From positions 1-6,389 of the forward strand of contig JAOAPJ010000195.1 in assembly GCA_025462805.1 (NCBI GenBank): a stretch of DNA of 6,389 nt. Direction: 5' to 3'. Shown here in pieces: positions 1 through 5,831 of this stretch. The stretch is from Acidobacteriaceae bacterium. Its GTDB lineage: Bacteria > Acidobacteriota > Terriglobia > Terriglobales > Acidobacteriaceae. The notes below the pieces were generated by a model. It saw nothing but the letters and a program-made list of their open reading frames with translations, searched no databases and had not been told where the DNA came from. A program made the position numbers and the translations under genes. The first letter of the stretch is position 1; each line of letters begins with the position of its first letter.

Positions 1-576
1 CCGATCCTCATGCACATGGAAGTCCGGCAGCGTTTTCTGCTTCTCCGGCTCGATCTCCAGCAGGACCACATTCTCGGGCTCATGGTCGGCCACGATCACC
101 TGCCGCAGCCGGTCCCAGTAGCCGGCATCGCCCAGGCCGCCGAGCAAACCGTTCAGATCCGCGGGCAGCGCGAAGTTGCTGGCATAGCTCGCGACCAGCA
201 CCGACTGAAATCCGAAGATAGAAGGGAACGCCTGCAGCTCCACCAGCCGTGGTCCCAGCGTTCCATCCTGCTCGCGCACCAGCCCGAAGTCTGCCGTCAT
301 GAAATGGGGCCGCACCGGGCAGTGCGGCACACGAAAGCGCTCCGGCACCGCATCCTCGGAAGCCTTCAGGAACGCTTCGTTGTTCAATAGCTGCTCAGTC
401 AGCTCCGCGCCCGTGTCCACAATGCGCTGCATCAGTGATTGGGAAAAGAAGCACGGCGTCTCCGAAATCCGGAACTCGAGCTTCGCTCGCGAGCGGCGCG
501 CACACTCTTCCAGCAGCGCTTGGTATCGCTCCGGCCGCCACTCCTGATTGAATGCCTGCCGCAAGCTGGGCAGCAC
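1..576 (-). CDS. Uncharacterised protein, 3' end cut by window edge; last visible gene of the amidoligase operon
   Basis: The first 192 codons are visible and the frame runs off the left edge without a stop. I chose the GTG at 574-576 because a strong Shine-Dalgarno sequence, GGAGGAGG (complement of 581-588), lies 4 bases upstream. The protein is acidic-aromatic and soluble-looking, with no signal peptide or membrane segment. Notable stretches are PHCPVRPHFMTADFG (residues 84-98), RLVELQAFPSIFGFQS (110-125), and LLEIEPEKQKTLPDF (172-186). I do not recognise the family with certainty. The L-V-E-L-Q and L-E-I-E-P-x-x-Q-K-T patterns recall uncharacterised proteins loosely related to circularly permuted ATP-grasp or glutathionylspermidine-synthase-like enzymes, but that is weak inference from memory. 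It lies 41 bases behind the aminopeptidase gene and on the same strand, so it is probably co-transcribed with the ligases. That the gene is real is well supported by codon pattern and ribosome site; its function is open. Confidence 0.8.
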   Translation of the reverse strand, partial: MLPSLRQAFNQEWRPERYQALLEECARRSRAKLEFRISETPCFFSQSLMQRIVDTGAELTEQLLNNEAFLKASEDAVPERFRVPHCPVRPHFMTADFGLVREQDGTLGPRLVELQAFPSIFGFQSVLVASYASNFALPADLNGLLGGLGDAGYWDRLRQVIVADHEPENVVLLEIEPEKQKTLPDFHVHEDR

Positions 577-580
577 GCAG

Positions 581-588
581 CCTCCTCC
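581..588 (-). promoter_or_regulatory. Ribosome binding site deciding the GTG start at 576
   Basis: On the minus strand this reads GGAGGAGG, close to a perfect anti-16S match, 4 bases before the GTG (7 bases if the first GGAGG pairs). No ATG, GTG or TTG occurs in frame for a long way upstream, so this site fixes the start of the leftmost gene. Confidence 0.75.
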
Positions 589-617
589 GCAACAGAAATC
601 AAAACGCCTTAGGGGAT

Positions 618-1658
618 CTAAATCAAGAACCGGCCCTCGCGCATGATCTGCTCTTCGCCATCCGCGCTCTCGAGCCAGATATTGAAATTCAGCCCCACCA
701 CATCGATGTGCGTCGACGAACTCCACTGCGCGCCCGTGTGTTCGCCATACGGATCGCCGAACGCAATGTGGATGCCGGGGAACTTCTCGTCCTGCAGAAT
801 ATTGCCGATCACATGGGTGACGCCGATGTTGGTGCCGATAGCAAACTCGCCCACCCGGTTCGAGTTTTCGTCCCTATGCGTGTACTCCCAGAAGTCATCT
901 TGCAACTGGCTGTTGCTGGAGGTGCAGGCCACGATACGGTTGTTCGTAATCGTAATCGTGAGCGGTGTATTTGCCAGCGATCCGTAACGCTGGCACAGGT
1001 AGTCGCCCACCACGCCATCCACCACAAACGTGCCGTTCACCTCGCCTGGCGCAGTAAACACCTCACCGCCTGGCAGGTTCCCCCACTTGTCCGGACTGAT
1101 GATGCCGCTCGTCTTCAGCCACTTGTAGTTCGGATTCAGCTCTGCCCGGATCTCCGTCCCCGCCGCCGTGGTGGCGCGCACTGCCGTAGCCGCGCTCGCG
1201 CGCTCCAGCACCCGCTGGCTTAGCCGGTCCACCGCCGCGAAGTCGGCGCGCATCCCCTCACGCATGATCTGCGGCGTAATGTTCACCATGTGCGCGTGGC
1301 GCATGCGCCGCCGGTTTACCACCTCCGTCATCTGCCGGCGGCTGTGCAGTTCGTTCTGCTGCACCTGGACCGCGAAGATCGATACGTCGCTCGTCTCCAT
1401 ATCGCCCAGCACCTCCGTGGGCATGCCGGTCAGCGGGCGCGGCGCCAAGTCTTCCAGGACAAACGCGTTCCACCTGCACCCCAGCGCCTCCAGCTTTCGC
1501 GCAATCGAGGCCGCGATCGGCGCCGTCGCCTGATCGGTGATCAGGGTCACCTTCTCGCTCGGCTGAATGCGCAGGCAAGTGGTCACGGCGCTCTGCGCGC
1601 CGGGGGTGAAGTCGGCAGGGAAGGCGAGGTCGAGAAGCTCGGTTCGGGCGATGGTCAT
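618..1658 (-). CDS. M29-family metallo-aminopeptidase (aminopeptidase T/AmpS-like)
   Basis: A cytoplasmic-type exopeptidase that would remove N-terminal residues using a two-metal centre. The frame can be read from a TTG at 1667 (349 residues), but I prefer the ATG at 1658 (346 residues), which has GGAG just upstream. Numbered from the TTG, the metal-site pattern of the family is intact: Glu202 in LPGGEVFTAPGE, Glu274 in GEFAIGTN, His300 in GIHIAFGDPYG with Tyr307, and His320 and Asp322 in STHIDVV. These correspond to the Glu, Glu, His, Tyr, His and Asp ligands and catalytic residues known in thermophilic AmpS. The N-terminal third (to about residue 150) is the substrate-side domain. There is no signal peptide. 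Length is slightly below the roughly 400 residues of classical M29 enzymes, matching the shorter leucyl-aminopeptidase-like branch. It lies 50 bases behind the carboxylate-amine ligase gene. A role in trimming or recycling the ligase product is inference. Confidence 0.88.
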   Translation of the reverse strand: MTIARTELLDLAFPADFTPGAQSAVTTCLRIQPSEKVTLITDQATAPIAASIARKLEALGCRWNAFVLEDLAPRPLTGMPTEVLGDMETSDVSIFAVQVQQNELHSRRQMTEVVNRRRMRHAHMVNITPQIMREGMRADFAAVDRLSQRVLERASAATAVRATTAAGTEIRAELNPNYKWLKTSGIISPDKWGNLPGGEVFTAPGEVNGTFVVDGVVGDYLCQRYGSLANTPLTITITNNRIVACTSSNSQLQDDFWEYTHRDENSNRVGEFAIGTNIGVTHVIGNILQDEKFPGIHIAFGDPYGEHTGAQWSSSTHIDVVGLNFNIWLESADGEEQIMREGRFLI

Positions 1659-1661
1659 GAT

Positions 1662-1665
1662 CTCC
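1662..1665 (-). promoter_or_regulatory. Close-spaced ribosome binding site for the aminopeptidase
   Basis: On the minus strand GGAG lies only 3 bases before the ATG at 1658. The upstream TTG at 1667 overlaps this motif, so using the TTG would put the motif inside the coding region. The short spacing leaves some doubt about which codon is used. Confidence 0.45.
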
Positions 1666-1708
1666 AAAAGTCGTTCGAGTGTATCGCGCTGCGCAGTGGG
1701 CGGCCAGT

Positions 1709-2818
1709 TCAGAACAGCCCGGCCCGCGTCTCCTCCGCCATGTAATCCACCACGGCGTTCAGGTCCCCGTCCATCTCCTTGAACTTGCGCAGTTGCCGCT
1801 GCGCCCCCGATCCGTTCTCCAGGATCGTGTGAATCGACTCGATCGCCTCACGACTGCCCAGCTCATCCACGCAGTCATCTACGAAGTGCAGATACTCCAG
1901 GATCAGCTCGCGCTCGTCCACCTCGATCTCTTTGCCGAAATCGATCAGCTTGCCCTCGAGACCATACCGCACCGCGCGCCATTTGTTCTCCATCAGCAGT
2001 GCCCGCGAATACTGCCGGTAATCCTGGTTGCTCTCATGCAGCTTCCACAGCTTCATGGCCGTCGCCTGTATCAGCGCCGCAATCGCGATCGTCTCCTCGG
2101 CGCGCATCGGCAGATCGCAGATGCGCACCTCCACCGTGTTGAAGAAGGGGTGCGGCCGTATGTCCCACCACAGCTTCTTCGCGTTATCCATGCAGTTGGT
2201 CTTGATCAGCAGGTTGCAGAAGTACTCAAACTCACCCCAGCTCGCAAACGAATCGGGCAAATTCGTCCGCGGAAATTTATCGAACACTTTCGCGCGATAG
2301 CTCTTCAGCCCCGTGTCATGCCCGCGCCAGAACGGTGAGTTCGTCGAAAGCGCCAGGATATGTGGCAGGAAGTAGCGCATCGAGTTCATCACCCGGATCG
2401 CCGCCTCCCGGTCTTCGATGCCCACATGCACATGCAGGCCGAAGATCAGGTTCGCGCGTGCCACCGTCTGCAGGTCTTCGACAACCTGCGCATATCGCTC
2501 GTCGGGATAGATGTCCTGCGCGCGCCAGTCCGCGAACGGATGTGTCGCCCCGGCCACCAGCACCAGCTCATGCTCCTCGGCCAGCGCGATCATCTGCCGC
2601 CGCAGGTCGTACAGGTCGTCACGCGCCTCCTGGATCGTCCGGCAGATGCGCGTCCCCACCTCCACCACCGACTGGTGCATCTCCGCCTTCACCCGCTCTT
2701 CCAGGCGGCGCTTGCCCTTGGCCAGCATCTCCGTCTTGATGTGCGAGCGCAGATCGCGCGTCACCGGGTCAACTGTCTGGTACTCCTCTTCGATCCCAAG
2801 GGTGAAGGACGGACGCAT
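1709..2818 (-). CDS. Carboxylate-amine ligase, GCS2/YbdK family (glutamate-cysteine-ligase-like)
   Basis: Predicted to join a carboxylate to an amine using ATP through an acyl-phosphate. Family members include gamma-glutamylcysteine ligases and E. coli YbdK, whose true substrates are often unknown. The 369-residue length fits the family. Visible signatures are LGIEEEYQ at residues 7-14 (metal-binding acidic cluster), HQSVVEVGT at 48-56, GATHPFADW at 90-98, GLHVHVG at 127-133, the stretch RPHPFFNTVEVRICD at 221-235, and ENKWRAVRYG at 277-286. All are in the expected order, so the enzyme looks complete and active. The frame extends to a TTG at 2833, but the ATG at 2818 has GGGAG 8 bases upstream, and the protein then begins MRPSFTLGIEEE as expected for the family. 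It follows the ATP-grasp gene by 57 bases and precedes the aminopeptidase by 50. The substrate is not evident: glutamate plus cysteine is possible, but in this context another acid/amine pair is equally likely. Confidence 0.93.
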   Translation of the reverse strand: MRPSFTLGIEEEYQTVDPVTRDLRSHIKTEMLAKGKRRLEERVKAEMHQSVVEVGTRICRTIQEARDDLYDLRRQMIALAEEHELVLVAGATHPFADWRAQDIYPDERYAQVVEDLQTVARANLIFGLHVHVGIEDREAAIRVMNSMRYFLPHILALSTNSPFWRGHDTGLKSYRAKVFDKFPRTNLPDSFASWGEFEYFCNLLIKTNCMDNAKKLWWDIRPHPFFNTVEVRICDLPMRAEETIAIAALIQATAMKLWKLHESNQDYRQYSRALLMENKWRAVRYGLEGKLIDFGKEIEVDERELILEYLHFVDDCVDELGSREAIESIHTILENGSGAQRQLRKFKEMDGDLNAVVDYMAEETRAGLF

Positions 2819-2826
2819 GTGGAACG

Positions 2827-2831
2827 CTCCC
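2827..2831 (-). promoter_or_regulatory. Ribosome binding site deciding the ATG start at 2818
   Basis: On the minus strand GGGAG is separated from the ATG at 2818 by 8 bases. The alternative TTG (2831-2833) overlaps this motif, which argues against it. Confidence 0.65.
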
Positions 2832-2875
2832 AAAGAACTCGAGTCCAGCTGAATTGTGCCCAGGTGAATCAGTGC

Positions 2876-3973
2876 TTATGCAGACGGCGTCTCTGCCGCC
2901 TTGGTGGCCTTCGCTGCTGCGGATTTCTTTGCCGCCGGCTTGGGTGCAGCCACCTTCTTTGCCCCAGCGCTCTTCGTCGCTGTCTTCTTCCCGCCCGTCT
3001 CTTGGCCACCGCCGGACGTTTCGGCCCCGCCGATCGGCTGTCCCGACAGGAACGACGACCACACAAACCCGCTCGCCGGGGCACCCGCATGCTTCTGCGC
3101 CTGCTCCACGGCCATCTCCGCCACTGCATCCACGATCCAGCGGAAGTTCACCTCGCCCACCGAATGGACATCTGCATCCGGCGCCGGATTCATGAAGTCG
3201 ATTGCGTACGGCACGCCGTCTTCCACGGCAAACTCGACCGTGTTCAGGTCGTAGCCCAGCGCCCGGCACAGCGTCAGCGCGTCCTTCTCCACCCGCTCCA
3301 GCAACCCCGGCGCATACTCCGGGGCATCCTTCACATAGCGCTCGTGGAACGGCCGCCGCGGATCATAGGGCATGATGTGCACCTTCTGCTGGTTGATCAC
3401 GTAACAGCGGAAGTACTCATTGAATTTCACCGCCGCCTGCAGCGTCATACACAGATCGCCGGTCTGGTCATAGGCGCGGAAGAACTCCTCCCAGTCGTGT
3501 ACGTGGTACACATCGCGCCAGCCCCCGCCGTCAAAGGGCTTCAGGAAGGCAGGGAATCCAACATAGTCAAAGATGGCCTTCCAGTTCAGTGGGAACTCCA
3601 GGTTCCGCATGGAGCGCTCGGTCGTCCCCGGCGGATAGTGCTTGTGCGGCAGCAGCACCGTGCGCGGCACCGCCACTCCCAGCTTGCGTGCCAGCGCATA
3701 GTTAAAGAACTTATCGTCCGCCGACCACCAGAACGGGTTGTTGATCACCACTGTTCCGGTCAGCGCCGCGTTCTTCAGGTAGCCGCGATAGAACGGAATA
3801 TCATGCGAGATGCGATCCACAATCACGGCATAGCCGCTCGGCTCTGCCTCCCGTACCCCGCCCACCTGTACTGACTCCGCCGTGATGTCGGGCAGCCCCA
3901 TGCCGTTAATGCGCTCCACCAGCGCACCAGGGAAGGTGTTCTCCATCCCGTACAACACCCCGATCTTCTTCAT
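2876..3973 (-). CDS. ATP-grasp family ligase with lysine/alanine-rich C-terminal tail
   Basis: Predicted ATP-dependent carboxylate-amine (or thiol) ligase of the RimK/D-Ala-D-Ala-ligase fold. From the ATG at 3973 it has 365 residues. Residues 1-80 form the pre-ATP-grasp domain (KKIGVLYGMENTFP at the start). The ATP-grasp core shows DDKFFNYALARKLGVAVPRT (86-105), GFPAFLKPFDGGGWRDVY (139-156, with Lys145 and the glycine loop), a central VKFNEYFRCYVI (182-193), and NTVEFAVEDG...YAIDFMNPAPD (244-267), where Glu247, Asp259 and Asn262 probably hold magnesium. Residues from about 313 to 365 are low-complexity: a Gly-rich linker, then a tail with ten lysines in 37 residues (AKK, PKPAAKK and ATKAA units). 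Most homologous folds lack such a tail. The frame extends to a GTG at 4000, but the ATG at 3973 has GGGAGGAG 6 bases upstream. It lies 34 bases behind the esterase gene. The substrate is unknown. Confidence 0.9.
   Translation of the reverse strand: MKKIGVLYGMENTFPGALVERINGMGLPDITAESVQVGGVREAEPSGYAVIVDRISHDIPFYRGYLKNAALTGTVVINNPFWWSADDKFFNYALARKLGVAVPRTVLLPHKHYPPGTTERSMRNLEFPLNWKAIFDYVGFPAFLKPFDGGGWRDVYHVHDWEEFFRAYDQTGDLCMTLQAAVKFNEYFRCYVINQQKVHIMPYDPRRPFHERYVKDAPEYAPGLLERVEKDALTLCRALGYDLNTVEFAVEDGVPYAIDFMNPAPDADVHSVGEVNFRWIVDAVAEMAVEQAQKHAGAPASGFVWSSFLSGQPIGGAETSGGGQETGGKKTATKSAGAKKVAAPKPAAKKSAAAKATKAAETPSA
2879..2992 (-). other. Coding segment for histone-H1-like Lys/Ala/Pro tail
   Basis: This part of the ATP-grasp gene encodes roughly residues 328 to 365, made almost only of Lys, Ala, Thr, Pro, Ser and Gly, preceded by a Gly/Ser/Glu linker. 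The short motif A-K-K recurs (338-340, 348-350), as does T-K (333-334, 357-358). Such basic tails elsewhere bind nucleic acids or polyanions, or are simply disordered. A role here cannot be assigned. Confidence 0.75.
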
Positions 3974-3979
3974 CTCCTG

Positions 3980-3987
3980 CTCCTCCC
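3980..3987 (-). promoter_or_regulatory. Ribosome binding site deciding the ATG start at 3973
   Basis: On the minus strand GGGAGGAG is 6 bases before the ATG; a second AGGAG directly abuts the start codon. This supports the ATG over the in-frame GTG at 4000, which would lie upstream of the ribosome site. Confidence 0.75.
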
Positions 3988-4007
3988 GCCTGCGGTTCAC
4001 CGTCCGT

Positions 4008-4718
4008 CTACAAATACACTTCCATCATGCGCTGCCAGGTAGGCCAGTCGTGGCTGTTCCAGCTATCCCAGATGACAAGCTGGTGATGCACACCGCGGCT
4101 GCCCAGTACGTAAGACAGATGCTGATTTACCCCCAGGCACTGGTCGTCCCACCCCGTCGCCAGGATGTAAGTGTTGCGCCGGTAGTGGTCCAGATACCAG
4201 GGATCGTCCATGTTCGCCAGGTAGTGCGGCGGCATGTTGAAGTACACATCCTCATCGTAGTAGCCGTGCAGGAAGTTCGAGATATCGAAGGCGCCCGACA
4301 TTGAAAGGAATCCGGTGAACACATCCGGATGCCGCAGCGCCAGGTTCACCGCGTGGTAGCCGCCGAAGCTGCACCCCAGCGTGATCAGGTGCGGGTCTTC
4401 GTTCTTCTGGCGGACCAACCGCAGAACCTCCTCCAGAATGTAGTCCTGATACTGCACCTGCCGCGCGATGCGCCACTGCGGCGGCACGTTGCGGTTGTAC
4501 CAGCTCTCGGCATCGAGCGAGTCGACACAGTACAACTGAATCTCCCCGTTATCGATCTTGTGGCCGATCGAGCCCACCATGCCGCGATCCTCAAACTCGT
4601 AGAAGCGCGCCTGCGAGCTGGGAAACACAATTGCCGGCACCCCGGCATGCCCGAACAGCAGCAGTTCCATCTCCCTGCCCAGGCCCGGTGAGTACCACTT
4701 GTGATATTCGCGATGCAT
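4008..4718 (-). CDS. Alpha/beta-hydrolase esterase (COG4947-like), first gene of the operon
   Basis: A soluble serine esterase of 236 residues from the ATG at 4718. The nucleophile elbow is LGCSFGG (114-120) with Ser117. Candidate acid residues are Asp191 or Asp192 in TGWDDQC, and the catalytic histidine is His223 in SWNSHDWPTW. The N-terminal section HREYHKWYSPGLGREMELL leads into VPAIVFPSSQARFYEFED, typical of the uncharacterised esterases often found beside ATP-grasp and GCS2 ligases. There is no signal peptide. The frame can be extended to a GTG at 4796, but that adds 26 residues of unrelated-looking Cys/Arg/Pro-rich sequence. The ATG at 4718 has AAGG 6 bases and GGAG 12 bases upstream. 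The stop lies 34 bases before the ATP-grasp start, so the two are probably co-transcribed. The natural ester is unknown; release or maturation of the ligase product is inference. Confidence 0.9.
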   Translation of the reverse strand: MHREYHKWYSPGLGREMELLLFGHAGVPAIVFPSSQARFYEFEDRGMVGSIGHKIDNGEIQLYCVDSLDAESWYNRNVPPQWRIARQVQYQDYILEEVLRLVRQKNEDPHLITLGCSFGGYHAVNLALRHPDVFTGFLSMSGAFDISNFLHGYYDEDVYFNMPPHYLANMDDPWYLDHYRRNTYILATGWDDQCLGVNQHLSYVLGSRGVHHQLVIWDSWNSHDWPTWQRMMEVYL

Positions 4719-4899
4719 GCGTCGCCTTGGCTCCAGGTGCCCTGCTGCCTGCGCTGGCCCTGCGCGGCTGAGCTTGATAGGCTGACAGCAGAGCACTCAA
4801 TGTAGCAGAGCCGCCCGCCCTCGCACCGCATCTATTGGGCAAGGTCCGCGCGCCGCTTTCGAAACCGCTGAGGAGAGCATCCATCCTGGGACACTGCCG
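4719..4899. other. Divergent intergenic region
   Basis: These 181 bases separate the minus-strand operon from the plus-strand esterase and should carry promoters for both directions. The sequence is GC-rich except for a short AT-richer patch around 4771-4806. I see no strong inverted repeat, riboswitch-like structure or terminator. Parts may be coding if either flanking gene uses a more distant start: the plus frame is open back to a TGA at 4783-4785 but has no ATG or GTG. Confidence 0.6.
4774..4800 (-). promoter_or_regulatory. Possible sigma-70-like promoter for the five-gene operon
   Basis: On the minus strand TTGAGT (complement of 4795-4800) is followed after 15 bases by TATCAA (complement of 4774-4779), each matching four of six consensus positions. 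Spacing is shorter than the ideal 17. It lies about 55 bases before the chosen ATG at 4718. The same 4774-4779 patch reads TTGATA on the plus strand, a good -35 element, but I find no convincing -10 for that direction. This is a weak prediction. Confidence 0.2.
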
Positions 4900-5826
4900 T
4901 TGAACGCACCGCCGCAAGACATCCAGCCCGACGCCACTGAACTGAAAATCGGGTCGACGCCCGCGCTCGTGAATGGGCCGCCCGCCGCCGCCCCTCTCCC
5001 GGGCGTCGCTCCAACTGTTGACGAGTCGCTCAGCTTCGAAGAGCCGACGCTGGTTCACGGCAAGGACCGCTTGCTCCTCCACCATCAGCTCGTCTCCGCC
5101 TTCCTGCCCGCCCGTCGCGACGTCATCGTCTCGCTGCCGCCCGGCTATCACAGGTCCTCCCTCAGCTACCCCGTGCTCTATCTGCAGGACGGGCAGAACC
5201 TCTTCGACCCTGACACCAGCTTCGTGAAGGGCAGCACCTGGGACGTGCAGACCACCAGCGACCGGCTCATCCGGGAAGACGCGATCCAGCCGCTAATCAT
5301 CGTCGGCATCTACAACACCGGGGTCGATCGGCTGGAGGAGTACACGCCCATGCGCGATCCCAAGCTGGGCGGCGGCACCGCCTCCCAATACGCGCGTCTC
5401 CTTATCGAGGAGCTGAAGCCGTGGATCGATCGGCACTACCGCACTCTCGACGGCCCCAGCTACACCGGCATCGGCGGCTCGTCATTGGGGGGCCTGGTCT
5501 CGCTCTATCTCGGCCTCTCCCATCCGGAGATCTTTGGCCGCCTCGCTGTCTTGTCCCCGTCGGTATGGTGGGCCAAGGGCGGCATGCTGCAGTTCGTCCG
5601 CCGCAGTCGGCCAGACCCACGTCCCCGCATCTGGCTCGACATGGGGCTCGCCGAAGGCCCCGGCATGGTGGCCAAATGCGATGAGCTGGCCCGCCTGCTC
5701 GAGCGGCGCGGCTGGCGCCACGGCATCGATCTCACCTACACGCGCGTCCCCGAGGCAAAGCACGAGGAAGCCGCCTGGGCGAAGCGCGTCGATCCCTTCC
5801 TGCGCTTCCTCTTTCCCGCGCAGTAG
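4900..5826 (+). CDS. Enterochelin-esterase-like alpha/beta hydrolase (COG2819/Fes-like)
   Basis: A serine hydrolase of the esterase-D/enterochelin-esterase group, 308 residues if translation begins at the TTG at 4900. The domain starts near residue 51: RRDVIVSLPPGY (72-83), YPVLYLQDGQNLFDP (90-104), then the nucleophile elbow IGGSSLGG (191-198) with Ser195. Asp248 or Glu252 (IWLDMGLAEG) may be the acid, and His288 (EAKHEEAAWAKR) is the catalytic histidine. Residues 1-50 are a Pro/Ala-rich, probably disordered extension with no signal peptide. The start is uncertain: GAGGAG at 4870-4875 is 24 bases upstream of the TTG and no ATG or GTG fits it; a GTG at 4969 is an alternative that would shorten the extension. 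It is transcribed away from the ligase operon and followed after 5 bases by the HAD gene. The substrate (ester, siderophore or cell-wall-type glycan ester) cannot be told from sequence. Confidence 0.9.
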   Translation: MNAPPQDIQPDATELKIGSTPALVNGPPAAAPLPGVAPTVDESLSFEEPTLVHGKDRLLLHHQLVSAFLPARRDVIVSLPPGYHRSSLSYPVLYLQDGQNLFDPDTSFVKGSTWDVQTTSDRLIREDAIQPLIIVGIYNTGVDRLEEYTPMRDPKLGGGTASQYARLLIEELKPWIDRHYRTLDGPSYTGIGGSSLGGLVSLYLGLSHPEIFGRLAVLSPSVWWAKGGMLQFVRRSRPDPRPRIWLDMGLAEGPGMVAKCDELARLLERRGWRHGIDLTYTRVPEAKHEEAAWAKRVDPFLRFLFPAQ

Positions 5827-5831
5827 ATAGC

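Noticed and set aside
395..592. A 65-codon minus-strand open frame at the left
   Set aside because: It overlaps the real leftmost gene in another frame. The GTG at 576 has the strong ribosome site at a fitting distance, and its frame stays open to the window edge.
552..1223. A 223-codon plus-strand open frame
   Set aside because: It lies antisense to the aminopeptidase, whose metal-site motifs are clear, and its Arg/His/Val-rich translation has no recognisable pattern.
1679..2338. A 219-codon plus-strand open frame
   Set aside because: It lies antisense to the conserved half of the GCS2 ligase gene and shows no family motif or ribosome site.
2360..3874. A 504-codon open frame on the plus strand
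   Set aside because: It is antisense to most of the ATP-grasp and GCS2 genes, is rich in Arg, His and Leu, and shows no domain. It is a by-product of GC-rich third positions on the minus strand.
4745..4770. Possible hairpin of repeated TGCGC units upstream of the operon
   Set aside because: The pairing is only about 4 base pairs around GCGC and has no U-tract, so it is not a credible terminator or regulatory stem.
4008..4796. Longer esterase with 26 extra N-terminal residues including a Cys-Cys pair, as a possible lipoprotein signal
   Set aside because: The segment has no hydrophobic core and no lipobox, and it starts at a GTG without a ribosome site; the ATG at 4718 fits the family start.
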